Part shown: positions 16,091 to 24,761 of the stretch, piece by piece
How positions within the stretch are numbered: the stretch's first letter is position 1
Layout: each line of letters opens with the position of its first letter
Program-made: the position numbers and the translations under genes
NCBI GenBank assembly: GCA_017614715.1
Contig: JAGABI010000059.1
Span: 1-57,437 of the forward strand
DNA length: 57,437 nucleotides
DNA from: Bacteroidales bacterium
Lineage (GTDB): Bacteria; Bacteroidota; Bacteroidia; Bacteroidales; UBA932
Direction: 5' to 3'
The notes under the pieces: model-generated
Database searches by the model: none
The model's input: the letters and a program-made list of their open reading frames with translations, nothing else
Told to the model about the DNA's origin: nothing

Positions 16091-16828
16091 TTACTGCTGC
16101 ATGTTGTGATATACGTTCTGTACGTCCTCATCCTCCTCAATCTTCTCCAGGAGCTTCTCTACAGAGGCCTGGTCTTCAGGAGAAAGCTGCTTGAGATCGG
16201 TGTTGGGGAAGCGGTCAAACTTGGCCGACATAATCTCGTAACCGTTGCTCTCCAGATACTGCTGGATATTGTTCATGGCGGTGAATTCGCCGTATATCAT
16301 AATAACCTTGGGGTCATCCTCATCTTCGCCGCCCTCGCGGAAAACCTCCTCTGCACCGTAGTCGATAAGTTCCAATTCCAGCATTTCGAGGTCGATGTCG
16401 TCGCGGTCCTTAACCGTGAAGACGCTCTTGCGGTCAAACATGAACTCCACGCTGCCGCTGGTGCCAAGGTTGCCGCCAAACTTGTTAAAGTAGCTGCGGA
16501 TGTTGGCCACGGTGCGGTTGGTGTTGTCGGTGGCGGTCTCAATCAGGATGGCGATGCCGTGAGGGCCGTATCCTTCGTAGAGAACCTCCTTATAATCGCC
16601 CTGATCCTTATCTGTGGCACGCTTGATTGCGCGCTCCACGTTCTCCTTGGGCATATTCTCGCTGCGGGCCTCCTGCAGCAGCGCACGAAGGCGCGGGTTG
16701 CCGGTAACATCGGGGCCGCCCTGTTTAACAGCAATGGTAATCTCCTTGCCAATCTTGGTAAAGGTCTTGGCCATGTGGCCCCAGCGCTTGAACTTGCGCT
16801 CTTTGCGGAATTCAAAAGCTCTTCCCAT
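16091..16828 (-). CDS. yebC: YebC/PmpR-family protein
   Basis: This 245-residue protein has the three-domain YebC/TACO1 fold: MGRAFEFRKERKFKRWGHMA at the start, PDVTGNPRLRALLQEARSEN, and LYEGYGPHGIAILIE. The C-terminus is acidic (EKIEEDEDVQNVYHNMQQ). Members are DNA-binding regulators in some bacteria and translation factors helping at proline stretches in others; which applies here is open. It starts 2 bases after the stop of the TPR gene and ends in a strong terminator, so the two form an operon. Confidence 0.95.
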   Translation of the reverse strand: MGRAFEFRKERKFKRWGHMAKTFTKIGKEITIAVKQGGPDVTGNPRLRALLQEARSENMPKENVERAIKRATDKDQGDYKEVLYEGYGPHGIAILIETATDNTNRTVANIRSYFNKFGGNLGTSGSVEFMFDRKSVFTVKDRDDIDLEMLELELIDYGAEEVFREGGEDEDDPKVIMIYGEFTAMNNIQQYLESNGYEIMSAKFDRFPNTDLKQLSPEDQASVEKLLEKIEEDEDVQNVYHNMQQ

Positions 16829-16830
16829 AA

Positions 16831-17511
16831 TTATTCAGCTGCGTTGAGACGGGTGATGTACTTGTCAATATCGGAAGCCTCTGCAGAGGCGGGATATTTA
16901 ACCTTGATATCCTCATAGAATGCCAAGGCCTCGCTCTTGCGGCCAAGATCCTCTGCAGCGATGCCGGCCTTGAGCAGGTATGCTGCGGTGAAGGGGGTGC
17001 TGCCCGCGTTGATGGCTGCCTTGTACTGCGCCAGAGCCGCCTCGTTGTCGCCCAAGCCAACATAGGCATCGCCCATGCAGGCGAGTGCGCGTGCCTTGAG
17101 GATGGCGTCCTTGCCATTGTACTTCTGGAGGTAATTGAGGGCCTCTTCATAGTTCTTGAGCTGCAGCTGGCATACGCCTGCATCAAAATAGACCCCCTGG
17201 CCAGCCTTGCGGCCGTACTGCTCGATAACGTCTGCAAAACCCAGCACGTTGCCGTCGCCGCTGAGGGCCTGCTCAAACTGACCCATCTGGAAATAACGCT
17301 CTGCACCGGCTGCTGCTGCCTTTGCCTCCTGCTGTGCGGGCTTGATGACCCAGCGGTTTACAGCCACTATTGCGCAGGCTGCGATAAGGATAATAAGCAG
17401 GATAGTTGTCAGCAGATTGCCGTTCTTCTTAAGAAACAATTCAACACCACTCACAGCCTCGCCGACGGCCTGGTTGTTCTCGGTTTGATTGTTGACTTTT
17501 TTAGTTGCCAT
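16831..17511 (-). CDS. TPR protein with one N-terminal membrane helix
   Basis: This 226-residue protein has one membrane segment at about residues 29-50 (LLTTILLIILIAACAIVAV). The rest is a periplasmic-type helical region with four to five tetratricopeptide units, for example ALACMGDAYVGLGDNEAALA and PFTAAYLLKAGIAAEDLGRK. It resembles YfgM-like proteins of Bacteroidota that act near the Sec machinery, but the link is only by architecture. It is divergent from recF and co-transcribed with yebC. Confidence 0.88.
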   Translation of the reverse strand: MATKKVNNQTENNQAVGEAVSGVELFLKKNGNLLTTILLIILIAACAIVAVNRWVIKPAQQEAKAAAAGAERYFQMGQFEQALSGDGNVLGFADVIEQYGRKAGQGVYFDAGVCQLQLKNYEEALNYLQKYNGKDAILKARALACMGDAYVGLGDNEAALAQYKAAINAGSTPFTAAYLLKAGIAAEDLGRKSEALAFYEDIKVKYPASAEASDIDKYITRLNAAE

Positions 17512-17551
17512 TAGTATTTAATTTAATGAATTATCGTCTGTAGTAAGCGTG

Positions 17552-17559
17552 CAAAAATA
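17552..17559 (-). promoter_or_regulatory. Probable -7 box for the TPR-yebC unit
   Basis: The reverse strand reads TATTTTTG, matching TAnnTTTG, about 41 bases before the TPR gene start in the 96-base divergent gap shared with recF. Confidence 0.4.
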
Positions 17560-17591
17560 TAATAAAAATGCGAAACCACAATATTATTTTG

Positions 17592-17599
17592 TACTTTTG
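17592..17599 (+). promoter_or_regulatory. Probable -7 box for recF
   Basis: TACTTTTG matches TAnnTTTG exactly and lies 8 bases before the recF ATG, implying a very short leader. No clear -33 box is seen. Confidence 0.4.
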
Positions 17600-17607
17600 C
17601 CATAGCT

Positions 17608-18702
17608 ATGTATCTGAAGAAAATCAACATCCAGAACTTCAAAAACATAGGCGAGGCCCACATAGAATTCTCGCCGGCGCTCAACTGTATCAGCGGCGAC
17701 AACGGCGAAGGGAAGACCAACCTGCTGGACGCCATCTTCTACCTCTCCATGACCAAGAGCTACTTTTCCGGCAGCGAGCAGTTCACCCGCACGACCGGTG
17801 AGCGGACTATGGTGCTGAGCGGAGAGTACGATGCGGGAGACGGGGCCATAGACACCGTGGCGGTGATGCTGGACGGTGAGACCAAGACGGTGCGCTGCAA
17901 CAAGAAAAACTACGCCAAGTTCAGCGACCACATCGGCAAGTTTCCCATTGTGATGATATCGCCCTCCGACACCTCGCTGATAAATGAGAGTGCCGATGCC
18001 CGCCGCCGATTCATGAACATGATGCTCTCCCAGACCGACCGGGAATACCTGCGCTCCCTGCAGAACTACAACAAGCTGCTGCTCTACCGCAACCGGCTGC
18101 TTAAGGAGGAGGGTGGCGACGCCTCCCTGCTGGAGACCATCACCTTCAAGATGAACCCCTTTGCCACATACATTTATGATAAGCGGAGCGAATTATGCGC
18201 ACAATTGGAGGATCTTGCAAGCGAATATTACAGCCGCCTCTGCGACGGCAAGGAGGGTATTTCCCTGCAGTTCCAGTCCGACCTGGAGAGGGGCGAACTG
18301 TATGGCCTGCTGGAGAAAAACCTTGAACGCGACCGTGCGCTCCGCTACACCTCCTGCGGCGTGCAGCGGGACGAGATTGCGTTCCGGATGAACGGCAACC
18401 CCATCCGCAGCTGCGGCAGCCAGGGGCAGCAGAAGACCTTTGTGCTGGCCATAAAGCAGGCGCAGTTTGTGATTATGCGCAGGCACTACGGTTTTGCGCC
18501 GATACTCCTGCTGGACGACGTGTTTGACAAGCTGGACAGCGGCCGGGTGGAGTTCCTGCTCAAGACGGTGGCCAGCGAAGATTTCGGACAGATATTCGTG
18601 ACTGACTGCAACAAGGTCCGCCTGGGTGAAATTGTGACCGGGATGGATGTGGAATCGGCCATGTTCAGCGTGAAAGGAGGAATATTTGCTAAAGAGAATT
18701 AA
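17608..18702 (+). CDS. recF: DNA replication and repair protein RecF
   Basis: This 364-residue SMC-like ATPase loads RecA at gaps through RecFOR. It starts MYLKKINIQNFKNIGEAHIE. Walker A is GDNGEGKTNLLDAI (residue 31 on), the signature region is SCGSQGQQKTFVLAIK, and Walker B is PILLLDDVFDKLD. The length is typical. The gene is divergent from the TPR gene and is followed 5 bases later by a DUF721 gene, a pairing also seen elsewhere in Bacteroidota. Confidence 0.96.
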   Translation: MYLKKINIQNFKNIGEAHIEFSPALNCISGDNGEGKTNLLDAIFYLSMTKSYFSGSEQFTRTTGERTMVLSGEYDAGDGAIDTVAVMLDGETKTVRCNKKNYAKFSDHIGKFPIVMISPSDTSLINESADARRRFMNMMLSQTDREYLRSLQNYNKLLLYRNRLLKEEGGDASLLETITFKMNPFATYIYDKRSELCAQLEDLASEYYSRLCDGKEGISLQFQSDLERGELYGLLEKNLERDRALRYTSCGVQRDEIAFRMNGNPIRSCGSQGQQKTFVLAIKQAQFVIMRRHYGFAPILLLDDVFDKLDSGRVEFLLKTVASEDFGQIFVTDCNKVRLGEIVTGMDVESAMFSVKGGIFAKEN

Positions 18703-18707
18703 CAATA

Positions 18708-18998
18708 ATGGAACGCAAGAAGTTCTCAACGATAGGAGATGCCCTGGAACGCTGCCTGGGTAATACACCTCTGGCTGACGGGCTCCGTTACTCCCGAGTA
18801 TGCGACGCGTGGGATGCCGCCGTGGGAGATGCAATAGCCCATGTGACCCTTGCGAAAGAGTTTGAAAACGGGGTGCTCACTGTTCGTTTGAGTTCTTCTG
18901 TGGTGCGGATGCACCTAGAAATGAGCAAAGAGGATATCCGTGCCCGGATTAATGATCAACTGGGTGAGACTCTTGTTAAATCCTTGATATTCAGATAA
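18708..18998 (+). CDS. DUF721 (DciA-like) protein
   Basis: This 96-residue basic protein has the DUF721 pattern: IGDALERCLGNTPLADGLRY at the start, VCDAWDAAVGDAIAHVT in the middle and LTVRLSSSVVRMHLEMSKED near the end. DUF721 includes DciA, the replicative helicase loader of many bacteria lacking DnaC, so a role in helicase loading is plausible and fits the position directly after recF. Its stop overlaps the next start by one base. Confidence 0.88.
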   Translation: MERKKFSTIGDALERCLGNTPLADGLRYSRVCDAWDAAVGDAIAHVTLAKEFENGVLTVRLSSSVVRMHLEMSKEDIRARINDQLGETLVKSLIFR

Positions 18999-19963
18999 TG
19001 AAAAAGATAATCATAGACAGTGCTGTTCCCTACATCCGTGGCGTGTTTGAACCCTGGTTCAAGGTTGAATATGTCCCCGGTGCCGCAATAGACGCCGCAA
19101 TGGTGCGCGACGCCTCGGCGCTGGTGATCCGCACCCGCACAAAGTGCAACGCCGCCCTGCTGGAAGGGTCGGCAGTCGAGGTGATTGCCACCGCCACCAT
19201 CGGTTATGACCATATCGACCGGGAGTGGTGCGCCGCCCACGGCATCAAGGCCTTCAACGCCCCCGGCTGCAATGCCGATGCGGTGATGGAGTATGTCTTT
19301 GCCGCGCTCAATGTGTTTGGCAAGCGACACCCGCTAGAAGGCGCAACATTGGGTGTCATTGGGGTGGGAGAGGTCGGTCACAGGGTCGCCGATATGGGGC
19401 GCAAGCGTGGCTTCCGCGTCCTCGAAAATGACCCGCCGCTGGGGGCCTCAGGCACCAGCGATAGAGAGTTCGTGCAGCTGGATTATCTGTTGGAACAGAG
19501 CGATATAGTCACCATCCATATCCCGCTCTGGCCGGAGAACCGCAATTTTGCAGACGTTGCCTTTTTTGAAAAGATGAAGCCGGGTGCCATATTCATAAAC
19601 GCCTCACGTGGCGGCATTGTGGATGAGGGGGCCCTGCTGGCAGCCCGCTCCAAGTTTGGCGGCCTGGCAATAGACGTCTGGAAGGGCGAACCCGACATTA
19701 ACCTGGCGCTTCTGGAGGCTGCCGATATCGCCACCCCGCACATCGCCGGATACTCCATTGTGGGTAAAATCAACGGCACTATGGCTTCGGTGCGTCGCAT
19801 CGGGGAGCACTTCAGCATCCCGGAACTCGCAAACTTCAAGATAGAGCACTCGTACAAGCCATACGATATAGAATCATACGATATCATGGCCGACGATGCC
19901 GCCCTGCGCGCCGCCCCCGCCCGCTTTGAGCAGCTCCGCACAGAATATCATCTCCGCGGATAG
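18998..19963 (+). CDS. pdxB: 4-phosphoerythronate dehydrogenase
   Basis: This 321-residue D-2-hydroxyacid dehydrogenase is of the PdxB type (pyridoxal phosphate synthesis, DXP-dependent route). The short N-terminal domain reads ALVIRTRTKCNAALL and ATIGYDHIDREW. The NAD fold is GVIGVGEVGHRVADMGRKRG. Catalytic residues sit in NASRGGIVDE (Arg), the Glu of the GEPD region, and TPHIAGYS (His). The spelling GYDHID and HIAGYS is characteristic of PdxB. It is shorter than the E. coli enzyme (378 residues), so the C-terminal dimerisation domain is reduced. Confidence 0.9.
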   Translation: MKKIIIDSAVPYIRGVFEPWFKVEYVPGAAIDAAMVRDASALVIRTRTKCNAALLEGSAVEVIATATIGYDHIDREWCAAHGIKAFNAPGCNADAVMEYVFAALNVFGKRHPLEGATLGVIGVGEVGHRVADMGRKRGFRVLENDPPLGASGTSDREFVQLDYLLEQSDIVTIHIPLWPENRNFADVAFFEKMKPGAIFINASRGGIVDEGALLAARSKFGGLAIDVWKGEPDINLALLEAADIATPHIAGYSIVGKINGTMASVRRIGEHFSIPELANFKIEHSYKPYDIESYDIMADDAALRAAPARFEQLRTEYHLRG

Positions 19964-19968
19964 AATTA

Positions 19969-20000
19969 TTTGCTTTTCAAATAGTTTTGCAATACCTTTG
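19969..20000 (+). promoter_or_regulatory. Strong consensus promoter upstream of lysA
   Basis: TTTG (19969-19972), a 20-base spacer and TACCTTTG (19993-20000) give the best Bacteroidota-type promoter in the window. It lies 182 bases before the lysA ATG, so it either produces a long lysA leader or a separate small RNA. Confidence 0.65.
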
Positions 20001-20005
20001 CAATA

Positions 20006-20080
20006 ACTCCCCGGGATTGTGGTGAAGCAGTAATACTGTCATGAACCGAGCTAGATGCAGCAATCTCAGGGATTTCTTTT
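20006..20080 (+). ncRNA. Candidate small structured RNA or lysA attenuator
   Basis: Starting about 6 bases after the promoter, TCCCCGGGATTG (20008-20019) pairs with CAATCTCAGGGA (20061-20072) in a 12-bp stem with one mismatch and one wobble. A short internal hairpin, CAGT-AAT-ACTG, sits within the 41-base loop. TTTCTTTT (20073-20080) follows the stem directly, like a terminator tail. The transcript would be about 75 bases. It could be an independent RNA (a 6S-like or other Bacteroidota RNA) or a conditional terminator in the lysA leader. I do not recognise a defined Rfam consensus. Confidence 0.45.
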
Positions 20081-20182
20081 ATATCAAATGCTTAATCAAA
20101 TAAGCACATATCTCTTTCACTATTTTTCCCGAAAGATACAAATTATTTGATTATCTTCGCCGCTCGAATAATAGTGTTTGAG

Positions 20183-21343
20183 ATGATTTCGAAAGCTGCT
20201 TTAGAAGCATTTAAGAATATAGAGACCCCGTTCTATTATTATGATATGGAGCTGCTGCGCGCGACTCTGGAGGAGTGCCGCAGCCAGGCCGCAAAATACG
20301 GATACAAGGTGCATTACGCCATAAAGGCAAATGACCAGCAGCGCATTGTGGATACTGTTTGCAGCTACGGGTTCGGGGTCGATTGCGTGAGCGGCGGCGA
20401 GATTGAGCTGGCGGTGAAGTCTGGCTTTGACCCGTCAAAAATAGTGTTCGCAGGAGTTGCAAAGACCGACGCAGAGATACGCCTCGCACTCAAGGCCGGC
20501 ATCGGCTGCTTTAACTGCGAATCTATACCGGAAATAGAACGCATAGATGAGATTGCGGGAGAGATGGGGCTGCGTGCCAACATCGCCATCCGCGTCAATC
20601 CCGACATCGATGCGCACACCCATAAATACATCTCTACCGGCCTGGAAGAGAATAAGTTCGGCATCAGCATCCGGGCGTTCGGCACAGTTGTGGAGACGCT
20701 ATCCGCTGTGAAAAATATTGAGTTCCGCGGCCTGCACGTGCACGTCGGCTCGCAGATTACGGAGATGAGCGTATTCGCTCTCGCGTGCAAGCGGACAGTA
20801 GATTTGATGCACCGTTTTGAGAGGGCCGGATTCCCGGTAAAGAGCATCAATCTGGGTGGCGGTCTGGGCGTAGATTACCAGCACCCGGTTGCCAACCCTA
20901 TGCCGCAGTTCGATGCATGGTTTGCCACCGTGCACGAGAATCTGCCGCTCGAGCCGGGGCAGGAGCTCCACTTTGAGCCGGGACGTTCGCTCGTAGCGCA
21001 GTGCGGCGACCTGATTTCCCGTGCAGTGTATGTGAAGCAGGGCATCGACCGCAAGTTTGTGATACTCGACGCCGGCATGAACGATTTGATCCGCCCCGCG
21101 TTGTACCAGGCCTACCACGATGTGGAGAACCTGACCAGTGACGGCCAACTGCAGCGCTACGACGTCGCCGGCCCTGTGTGCGAATCGTCCGACAGCTGGG
21201 GCGAAGGCCTTATGGTGGCAGAAGCACATCGCGGCGACTTGTTCGCCATCCACAGCGCCGGCGCCTACGGCCAGGTCATGGCCATGCCCTATAATAGGAG
21301 GCCGTTCGCGAAGGCGTATTATTCAGATGAGTTATTGAAATAA
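20183..21343 (+). CDS. lysA: Diaminopimelate decarboxylase
   Basis: This 386-residue PLP enzyme of fold type III decarboxylates meso-diaminopimelate to lysine. The start at ATG 20183 (MISKAALEAFKNIETPFYYY) is preferred over an upstream ATG at 20147 that would add a non-conserved hydrophobic stretch. Motifs are VHYAIKAND with the PLP lysine, GVDCVSGGEI, HVHVGSQI, NLGGGLGVDYQ, FEPGRSLV and GPVCESSDSW with the active-site Cys. It is alone between pdxB and ffh, with a structured leader upstream. Confidence 0.95.
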   Translation: MISKAALEAFKNIETPFYYYDMELLRATLEECRSQAAKYGYKVHYAIKANDQQRIVDTVCSYGFGVDCVSGGEIELAVKSGFDPSKIVFAGVAKTDAEIRLALKAGIGCFNCESIPEIERIDEIAGEMGLRANIAIRVNPDIDAHTHKYISTGLEENKFGISIRAFGTVVETLSAVKNIEFRGLHVHVGSQITEMSVFALACKRTVDLMHRFERAGFPVKSINLGGGLGVDYQHPVANPMPQFDAWFATVHENLPLEPGQELHFEPGRSLVAQCGDLISRAVYVKQGIDRKFVILDAGMNDLIRPALYQAYHDVENLTSDGQLQRYDVAGPVCESSDSWGEGLMVAEAHRGDLFAIHSAGAYGQVMAMPYNRRPFAKAYYSDELLK

Positions 21344-21371
21344 ATATTGAAGATAAAAAGTTAATACATAT

Positions 21372-22694
21372 ATGTTCGAAAACCTATCAGATAGATTAGA
21401 GCGTTCGTTTAAACTCATCAAAGGTCAGGGAAAGATAACGGAAGTCAACATTTCTGAGACCCTGAAGGAGGTGCGCCGCGCCCTGCTGGACGCCGATGTC
21501 AGCTACAAGATAGCCAAAAACTTCTGCGACACAGTAAAGCAGAAAGCCATCGGCCAGAACATCCTCATCGCCGTGAAACCGGAACAGATGATGGTAAAGA
21601 TTGTGCACGACGAGCTTGCAGAGCTGATGGGCAGCGAGCACAGCGAAATCAACGTCAAGGGCAGCCCCGGCATAGTGATGGTCGCCGGCCTTAACGGTTC
21701 TGGTAAGACCACCTTCTGCGGCAAACTCGCACTCCTGCTCAAGAGCAAACGCGGCATGAAACCGCTGGTTGCAGCGTGCGATACCTTCCGCCCCGCAGCC
21801 ATCGAGCAACTTAAGACCCTATGCGGCCAGATAGGCGTTGAATGTTACAGCGAAGACGGAGTCAAAAACCCCGTCCAGATAGCTCAGAACGCCATCTCCA
21901 AGGCCCGCCGGGAAGGTTTCGGTGTGGTAGTGATAGATACCGCCGGCCGCCTGGCAGTGGATGAAGAACTCATGAACGAGATATCCGCCCTCCATCAGGC
22001 AGTCAAGCCAACCGAGACCCTGTTCGTAGTGGACGCCATGACCGGCCAGGACGCCGTGGAGACCGCCAAAACCTTCAACGACCGCCTCAATTACGACGGC
22101 GTGGTACTCACCAAGATGGACGGTGACACCCGCGGCGGTGCGGCCCTCACCATCCGTACCGTGGTGGACAAACCCATCAAGTTCATCAGCAGCGGAGAGA
22201 AGATGGAGGCGCTGGACGTTTTCTATCCCAAGCGCATTGCCGACCGAATCCTGGGCATGGGCGATGTCGTTTCCCTGGTGGAAAAGGCGCAGGAGCAGTT
22301 TGACGAGGAGCAGGCGCGTGCCCTGCACAAGAAACTGGCCAAGAATCAGTTCACCCTCTGGGATTTCTACGGGCAGATCCAGCAGATCAAAAAGATGGGC
22401 AACATAAAGGACCTGGCCGGGATGCTTCCCGGTATGGACAGGGCGTTGCGCGACGTGGACATAGACAACGACTCTTTCAAGGGTGTCGAGGCCATAATCC
22501 TCTCCATGACTCCGTATGAACGGGAGAACCCTGATATGATAAACGGCAGCCGTCGCAAACGCATCGCGGCGGGTAGTGGAACCACCATTGTTGAGGTGAA
22601 CAGACTGCTAAAACAGTTCGAGGGCACCCGCAGGGTAATGAAGAACTTTGCTGGTGGAAGTAACGTCGCCAATATGCTGCGGCGCAGAAGATAA
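21372..22694 (+). CDS. ffh: Signal recognition particle protein Ffh
   Basis: This 440-residue SRP GTPase has a helical N domain (MFENLSDRLERSFKLIKGQG). The G domain has GLNGSGKTTFCGKLA, DTAGRLAVDEELM and TKMDGDTRGGAAL. The C-terminal M domain with MLPGMDRAL and the basic RRKRIAAGSG segment binds 4.5S RNA and signal peptides. It directs nascent membrane proteins to the Sec translocon together with FtsY. The length and domains are complete. It is followed by folD after 18 bases. Confidence 0.97.
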   Translation: MFENLSDRLERSFKLIKGQGKITEVNISETLKEVRRALLDADVSYKIAKNFCDTVKQKAIGQNILIAVKPEQMMVKIVHDELAELMGSEHSEINVKGSPGIVMVAGLNGSGKTTFCGKLALLLKSKRGMKPLVAACDTFRPAAIEQLKTLCGQIGVECYSEDGVKNPVQIAQNAISKARREGFGVVVIDTAGRLAVDEELMNEISALHQAVKPTETLFVVDAMTGQDAVETAKTFNDRLNYDGVVLTKMDGDTRGGAALTIRTVVDKPIKFISSGEKMEALDVFYPKRIADRILGMGDVVSLVEKAQEQFDEEQARALHKKLAKNQFTLWDFYGQIQQIKKMGNIKDLAGMLPGMDRALRDVDIDNDSFKGVEAIILSMTPYERENPDMINGSRRKRIAAGSGTTIVEVNRLLKQFEGTRRVMKNFAGGSNVANMLRRRR

Positions 22695-22712
22695 AACAAA
22701 ATAGTTACAGGT

Positions 22713-23588
22713 ATGATTTTATTGGATGGAAAGGCTACGTCGGCTCGCATAAAAGCGCAGATAGCCGTGCAAGTTGAAGCGATGGTTCAAGTGGGCGGCA
22801 AGCGTCCGCACCTAACCGCAATACTGGTCGGAGAGGACGGCGCAAGCAAGACCTACGTCGCAAACAAGGAGAAAGCGTGCGCGGCTGCAGGCTTCACATC
22901 GGAGGTGGTCCGGATGCCGGCATCCACCTCAGAAGAGGCGCTCCTGGCAGAGGTGGCCCGACTGAACGCCGATCCCGATGTGGACGGCTTCATAGTGCAG
23001 CTGCCGCTCCCCAAACACATCAACGAGAACAGGGTGATCGAGGCGATTGATCCCCGCAAAGATGTGGACGGCTTCCATCCGGAGAACGTCGGCCGGATGA
23101 TGCTGGGACTCCCTTCCTTTATCTCTGCAACCCCCTTTGGCATAGTGACTTTGCTGGAGGAGTACGGCATCGAGACCAGCGGCAAGCACTGCGTGGTGCT
23201 GGGCCGCAGCAACATAGTCGGCCGGCCGATTGCCAACCTGCTGAGCCAGAAGGCAAAAGCGGGCGACTGCACCGTAACCATCTGCCACAGCCGCACCAAA
23301 GACATTGCCAAATATACCCGCGAAGCCGACATCATAATTGCCGCGCTGGGCGTGCCGGAATTCCTCAAGGGCGACATGGTGAAAGAGGGCGTAGTGGTTG
23401 TGGATGTGGGCATTACCCGAATTGCCGATTCGTCTGAAAAGGGGTATCACCTGGTAGGCGACGTCGCATTCGACGAGGTTGCCCCCAAGGCATCCTACAT
23501 CACCCCCGTTCCCGGCGGAGTTGGCCCCATGACCATAGTCTCCCTGCTGAAAAACACCCTCAAAGCTGCAACCAGCCGCCAGTCATGA
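22713..23588 (+). CDS. folD: Bifunctional methylene-THF dehydrogenase/cyclohydrolase
   Basis: This 291-residue FolD interconverts methylene-, methenyl- and 10-formyl-tetrahydrofolate. Signature pieces are [14 protein letters not shown] with the catalytic Lys, [14 protein letters not shown], and the NADP-binding [17 protein letters not shown] and [10 protein letters not shown]. The C-terminus carries [15 protein letters not shown]. The last 4 bases overlap the next start (ATGA), so the downstream dehydrogenase is likely translated from the same message. Confidence 0.97.
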   Translation: MILLDGKATSARIKAQIAVQVEAMVQVGGKRPHLTAILVGEDGASKTYVANKEKACAAAGFTSEVVRMPASTSEEALLAEVARLNADPDVDGFIVQLPLPKHINENRVIEAIDPRKDVDGFHPENVGRMMLGLPSFISATPFGIVTLLEEYGIETSGKHCVVLGRSNIVGRPIANLLSQKAKAGDCTVTICHSRTKDIAKYTREADIIIAALGVPEFLKGDMVKEGVVVVDVGITRIADSSEKGYHLVGDVAFDEVAPKASYITPVPGGVGPMTIVSLLKNTLKAATSRQS

Positions 23589-24523
23589 AGATAGTCATCC
23601 TTGATGCCGACACAGTTGGCGAGTCCATCGCCCTGGAGAAGATTGCCCAGCTCGGGGAGTTTATGAAGTATGCCCGTACATCGGCAGACGAGACAATCGC
23701 GCGGATAAGGGATGCTGGAATCGTGATCACTAACAAGGTGATTATCGGGCAAAAAGAGATGGATTCGGCGCCCAGCCTTAAGCTGATTTGCGTGACTGCA
23801 ACTGGCACAAACAACATAGATTTGGAGTATGCTGCGCAGAAGGGAATAATCGTAAAAAATGTTGCAGATTACTCCACGGAAAGCGTCACTCAGGTGACAT
23901 TCATGCACATTTTCAGGCTGCTGACTCACGGGCAGTATTGGGATGGTTTTGTGAAGAATGGCGCCTGGACCCGCAGCGGCCTTTTCACAGATATCAGCCA
24001 TACCTGGCCCCAGCTGGCGGGCCACACCATCGGCATCATCGGCATGGGAAAAATAGGGGGCAGGGTAGCGCAGGTGGCGTCTGCCTTCGGGATGAAGGTG
24101 GTCTATTTCTCCACCTCCGGAACGGGTCATTGCACCGACTATCCCTCGCTGCCGCTGGATGAATTGCTCGCTGCAAGCGACATAGTGTCGATACATGCCC
24201 CGCTTAACGAGCGCACGCGCAATTTGATTGGCGCAGAGCAACTTAAGATGATGAAACCGACCGCTGTCCTGGTCAATGTGGGGCGTGGCGGCATAGTGAA
24301 TGAAGAAGATCTGGCGCAAGCCCTGGATGCCGGCACCATTGCCGGTGCAGGCCTGGACGTGTTTATGTCAGAACCCATTCCATCTGGCCATCTTTTTTTG
24401 AAGATGGCTCACCCTGAGCGCCTGAGCCTGAGTCCGCACATCGCATGGACCAGCAACGAAGCCCGCGACACCCTGATGCAGCGGGTTTACCAGATCATCC
24501 GGGATTACATACCTACGGCGTAG
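23585..24523 (+). CDS. D-2-hydroxyacid dehydrogenase (HprA-like)
   Basis: This 312-residue NAD-dependent dehydrogenase is closest in layout to hydroxypyruvate/glycerate dehydrogenases. It has [20 protein letters not shown] for the nucleotide fold, [17 protein letters not shown] with the catalytic Arg, a Glu in the LDVFMSEP region, and [13 protein letters not shown] with the catalytic His. The substrate is not certain; glycerate/hydroxypyruvate is the usual assignment for this group. It overlaps folD by 4 bases and is followed by a clear terminator. The pairing with folD would fit serine/C1 metabolism. Confidence 0.85.
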   Translation: MKIVILDADTVGESIALEKIAQLGEFMKYARTSADETIARIRDAGIVITNKVIIGQKEMDSAPSLKLICVTATGTNNIDLEYAAQKGIIVKNVADYSTESVTQVTFMHIFRLLTHGQYWDGFVKNGAWTRSGLFTDISHTWPQLAGHTIGIIGMGKIGGRVAQVASAFGMKVVYFSTSGTGHCTDYPSLPLDELLAASDIVSIHAPLNERTRNLIGAEQLKMMKPTAVLVNVGRGGIVNEEDLAQALDAGTIAGAGLDVFMSEPIPSGHLFLKMAHPERLSLSPHIAWTSNEARDTLMQRVYQIIRDYIPTA

Positions 24524-24558
24524 CCGTAACTTCTTTCAGGACATAGTCCGCAGCCGAT

Positions 24559-24589
24559 AGACCAGTTTGTGCAAAAATTGGTCTTTTTT
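24559..24589 (+). terminator. Terminator of the ffh-folD-hprA-like unit
   Basis: AGACCAGTTT pairs with AAAATTGGTCT around a short loop and is followed by TTTTTT. It lies 36 bases after the dehydrogenase stop and just before the capsule promoter. Confidence 0.8.
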
Positions 24590-24622
24590 GTTTTCAAAAA
24601 AGCCTAATTATTTGTAAATTTG
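24587..24622 (+). promoter_or_regulatory. Probable promoter of the capsule operon
   Basis: TAAATTTG (24615-24622) is an exact -7 match, with TTTG (24587-24590) 24 bases upstream. A perfect inverted repeat (CTTTTTTG/CAAAAAAG) overlaps the -33 region. No long flanking inverted repeats typical of invertible capsule promoters were found. Confidence 0.5.
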
Positions 24623-24633
24623 AAGGTTTTAGT

Positions 24634-24738
24634 ATGATGGAACCCTCGTTTTATACGCCTAAACCAGAGGGTGTTGACATAACTAGTTGTAATCCAGCCC
24701 ATAACACGATTTGGGATGAACTAGGATTGTGCGCCTGA
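24634..24738 (+). CDS. Candidate 34-residue leader ORF of the capsule operon
   Basis: ATG ATG at 24634 opens a 34-codon frame ending in TGA at 24738. It begins 12 bases after the -7 box and ends 23 bases before the upxY ATG. The peptide (starting MMEPSFYTPKPEGVDITSCN) has no membrane segment or amino-acid run typical of attenuators. It may be a real small protein, a translated leader that couples ribosome entry to antitermination, or a chance frame. The position, filling the leader exactly, is the main support. Confidence 0.4.
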   Translation: MMEPSFYTPKPEGVDITSCNPAHNTIWDELGLCA

Positions 24739-24761
24739 ATAGACATGATGCTTTTTGAGAT

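Noticed and set aside
20006-20080. 4.5S (SRP) RNA, suggested by GGTGAAGCAG and by ffh nearby
   Set aside because: The conserved GGTCAGG and GGAAGGAAGCAG loop of SRP RNA is absent; only a partial word matches.
24540-24640. Invertible capsule promoter
   Set aside because: Only a short 8-base palindrome is present. No 19-25 base inverted repeats flank the promoter and no invertase gene is near.
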